NCBI RefSeq assembly: GCF_031760065.1
Contig: NZ_CP134500.1
Span: 3,162,001 to 3,226,000, forward strand
Direction: 5' to 3'
Source: Streptomyces durocortorensis
GTDB taxonomy: Bacteria; Actinomycetota; Actinomycetes; Streptomycetales; Streptomycetaceae
Length of the DNA stretch: 64,000 nt
Under the pieces are notes generated by a model that was given only the letters and a program-made list of their open reading frames with translations, had not been told where the DNA came from and searched no databases. Below, one piece after another: positions 62,645-64,000 of this stretch. Position 1 is the first letter of the stretch; every line of letters starts with the position of its first letter. The position numbers and the translations under genes were made by a program.

Positions 62645-63583
62645 ATGCGCGCACGCTACGGAGTACCCCTGAAAGTCACGGCAGTCGGTGCGGCGGTCGG
62701 CGCTGCCGGTCTCGCCTACGCCGCCGGATTCGAGGCCCGCTCGTTCCGGCTGCGCCGGGTCACCGTTCCCGTACTCCCGCACGGGGCCCGCCCCTTGCGT
62801 GTGCTCCAGGTCTCCGACATCCACATGGTGAGCGGCCAGCGCAAGAAGCGCGCCTGGCTCCAGTCGCTGGCGGGCCTGCGCCCGGACTTCGTGGTGAACA
62901 CGGGCGACAACCTGTCCGACCCGGACGCGGTGCCCGAGGTGCTGGACGCGCTCGGCCCGCTGATGGAGTACCCCGGGGTGTACGTCTTCGGCTCCAACGA
63001 CTACTACGGCCCCCGGCTGCGCAACCCTGGCCGCTACCTCCTGGAGAAGATCCAGGGCAAGCACGGTCTCAACGGCAACGAGCCCGCGGTCGGCGTCGTC
63101 CACAACCCGTGGGAGCCGATGCGCGACGCCTTCGACGAGGCGGGCTGGCTGGACCTGTCGAACACCCGGGGCCGACTCAAGCTCGACGGCCTGGAGCTCG
63201 CGTTCACCGGTCTGGACGACCCGCACATCAAGCGGGACCGTTACGCCGAGGTCCAGGGCGGACCGGAGGCAGGCGCCGACCTCTCCATCGGCGTGGTCCA
63301 CGCCCCGTACCTGCGCTCCCTGGACGCCTTCACCGCCGACGGCTACCCCTTGATCCTGGCTGGCCACACACACGGCGGCCAGCTGTGCATCCCGTTCTAC
63401 GGGGCCCTGGTCACCAACTGCGACCTGGACACCGACCGAGTGAAGGGCCTGTCCAGCCACACGGTCGGCGACAAGCGCGCCTACCTCCACGTCTCCGCGG
63501 GCTGCGGCACCAACCGCTACACCCCGGTCCGCTTCGCCTGCCCGCCCGAGGCCACGCTGCTGACGCTGGCCCCGAAGGCCTGA
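62645..63583 (+). CDS. Calcineurin-like metallophosphoesterase, membrane-anchored
   Basis: 312 aa from MRARYGVPLKVTAVGAA. N-terminal helix (about 8-27) as anchor. Metal motifs LQVSDIHMVSG, VVNTGDNLSDP, FGSNDYYGP, LAGHTHGGQLCIP. Family YkuE/Rv3683; substrate probably a phospholipid-derived or nucleotide ester, unproven. It follows the PBP and YqeY genes as in related genomes. Confidence 0.92.
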   Translation: MRARYGVPLKVTAVGAAVGAAGLAYAAGFEARSFRLRRVTVPVLPHGARPLRVLQVSDIHMVSGQRKKRAWLQSLAGLRPDFVVNTGDNLSDPDAVPEVLDALGPLMEYPGVYVFGSNDYYGPRLRNPGRYLLEKIQGKHGLNGNEPAVGVVHNPWEPMRDAFDEAGWLDLSNTRGRLKLDGLELAFTGLDDPHIKRDRYAEVQGGPEAGADLSIGVVHAPYLRSLDAFTADGYPLILAGHTHGGQLCIPFYGALVTNCDLDTDRVKGLSSHTVGDKRAYLHVSAGCGTNRYTPVRFACPPEATLLTLAPKA

Positions 63584-63851
63584 GCGGCGCCTCAGGGCTG
63601 CCCCGTATCCCTGGTGGATCAGCGCGCGGCGCCGGATGCGGCGCATCGCACGGCGGAGGGACGTCTGATACGGGATGCACGGGTTGCATTCGGGCGTTCC
63701 GACAACGCGGCGAGGCTCCGTAGCTGCCGTCGTGCGCCCGCCAGGGATCAGTCGTGCGCCCGGCAAGGACCAGGGGACAGCCCTCAGGGGGCGGTGCCGG
63801 TCGGCGGGCGACGAATCGCGGGGGTCTTCCCACCCGCATACGGTACGAATC

Positions 63852-64000
63852 ATGACCGCCCCCAGGACCGCTCTGCTCCCCCGCCCCCGGGCGGCAGAGG
63901 TGCTCCCGGCGGCCGTCGGCACCCCGCCCCGCCGGTGTGCCGCCGCCCTGTGCGCGCTGGTGTGCGCGACGGCAGCCGCGGGCCCGCTGACCGCCCTGGT
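63852..64000 (+). CDS. Start of a gene leaving the window
   Basis: 49 codons without stop, MTAPRTALLPRPRAAEVLPA then a hydrophobic stretch CAALCALVCATAAAGPLTAL that may be a signal peptide or first membrane helix. No ribosome site obvious. Bases 63584-63851 contain no gene I can support. Product unknown. Confidence 0.4.
   Translation, partial: MTAPRTALLPRPRAAEVLPAAVGTPPRRCAAALCALVCATAAAGPLTAL

Overview
The window is a piece of a high-GC actinobacterial chromosome, almost certainly Streptomyces. Evidence: very GC-rich codon third positions, BldG with its partner anti-sigma gene, a WblA-type WhiB protein, a topoisomerase I with a lysine-rich tail, a membrane transporter fused to thymidylate kinase, and many leaderless-looking starts. 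The order topA / holB / DECH helicase / Tad pilus genes / ssd / HAD phosphatase / acs / nhaA / holin / epoxide-hydrolase-like / marP / NUDIX / nth / crp / MBL / ridA / two ArsA-like ATPases / whiB / class A PBP / phosphoesterase matches what I remember of S. coelicolor SCO3540-SCO3582 and, more loosely, M. tuberculosis Rv3644c-Rv3683. These comparisons are from memory.

Layout. 1-6.8 kb: a tRNA-Thr(CGU)-linked integration site. A tyrosine integrase enters from the left edge. It is followed by a degenerate copy of the tRNA 3' end, a 1684-residue DUF4011-helicase-Vsr-like nuclease gene (a probable single-gene phage defence), the frameshifted C-terminus of a second integrase, a terminator and the intact tRNA. 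This looks like two elements stacked at one tRNA, the inner one only about 5.5 kb long. 6.9-16.6 kb: secreted peptidase, DNA polymerase III delta', MFS-thymidylate kinase fusion and topA. 16.8-21.5 kb: small membrane protein, one intact ABC-2 permease, a wrecked regulator/ABC-ATPase/permease locus, a methyltransferase and a lipoprotein. 21.8-28.1 kb: proton-pumping pyrophosphatase, anti-sigma factor, bldG, MrfA-like helicase. 28.2-32.7 kb: accessory genes (TlpA-like lipoprotein, secreted QxW-repeat protein, DUF3515 lineage protein, LuxR-type regulator, secreted protein, membrane protein) lying between the helicase and the Tad operon, which are neighbours in related genomes. 33-38.5 kb: translationally coupled Tad/Flp pilus operon headed by ssd.

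39-42.2 kb: HAD phosphatase, a non-coding region at the position of the 6S-like RNA scr3559, a Fic-fold protein with a ruined active site and a CooC/ParA-like ATPase. 42.3-49.3 kb: NodB-type lipoprotein, acetyl-CoA synthetase, NhaA antiporter, holin-superfamily protein and alpha/beta hydrolase. 49.6-58.9 kb: MarP-type protease, CoA-type NUDIX hydrolase, endonuclease III, Crp, MBL hydrolase, NUDIX hydrolase, RidA, DUF4177 and a pair of ArsA/Get3-like ATPases. 58.9-64 kb: WblA, class A penicillin-binding protein, YqeY, metallophosphoesterase, and the start of a gene leaving the window. Most of the window is core genome. The interesting parts are the tRNA-linked defence element, the decaying ABC locus, the accessory block that leaves the TadE-like gene without its stop codon, and the unusual fusions and repeats. 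All coordinates of starts were chosen by reading ribosome binding sites, overlaps and leaderless -10 motifs by eye. No database search was run.
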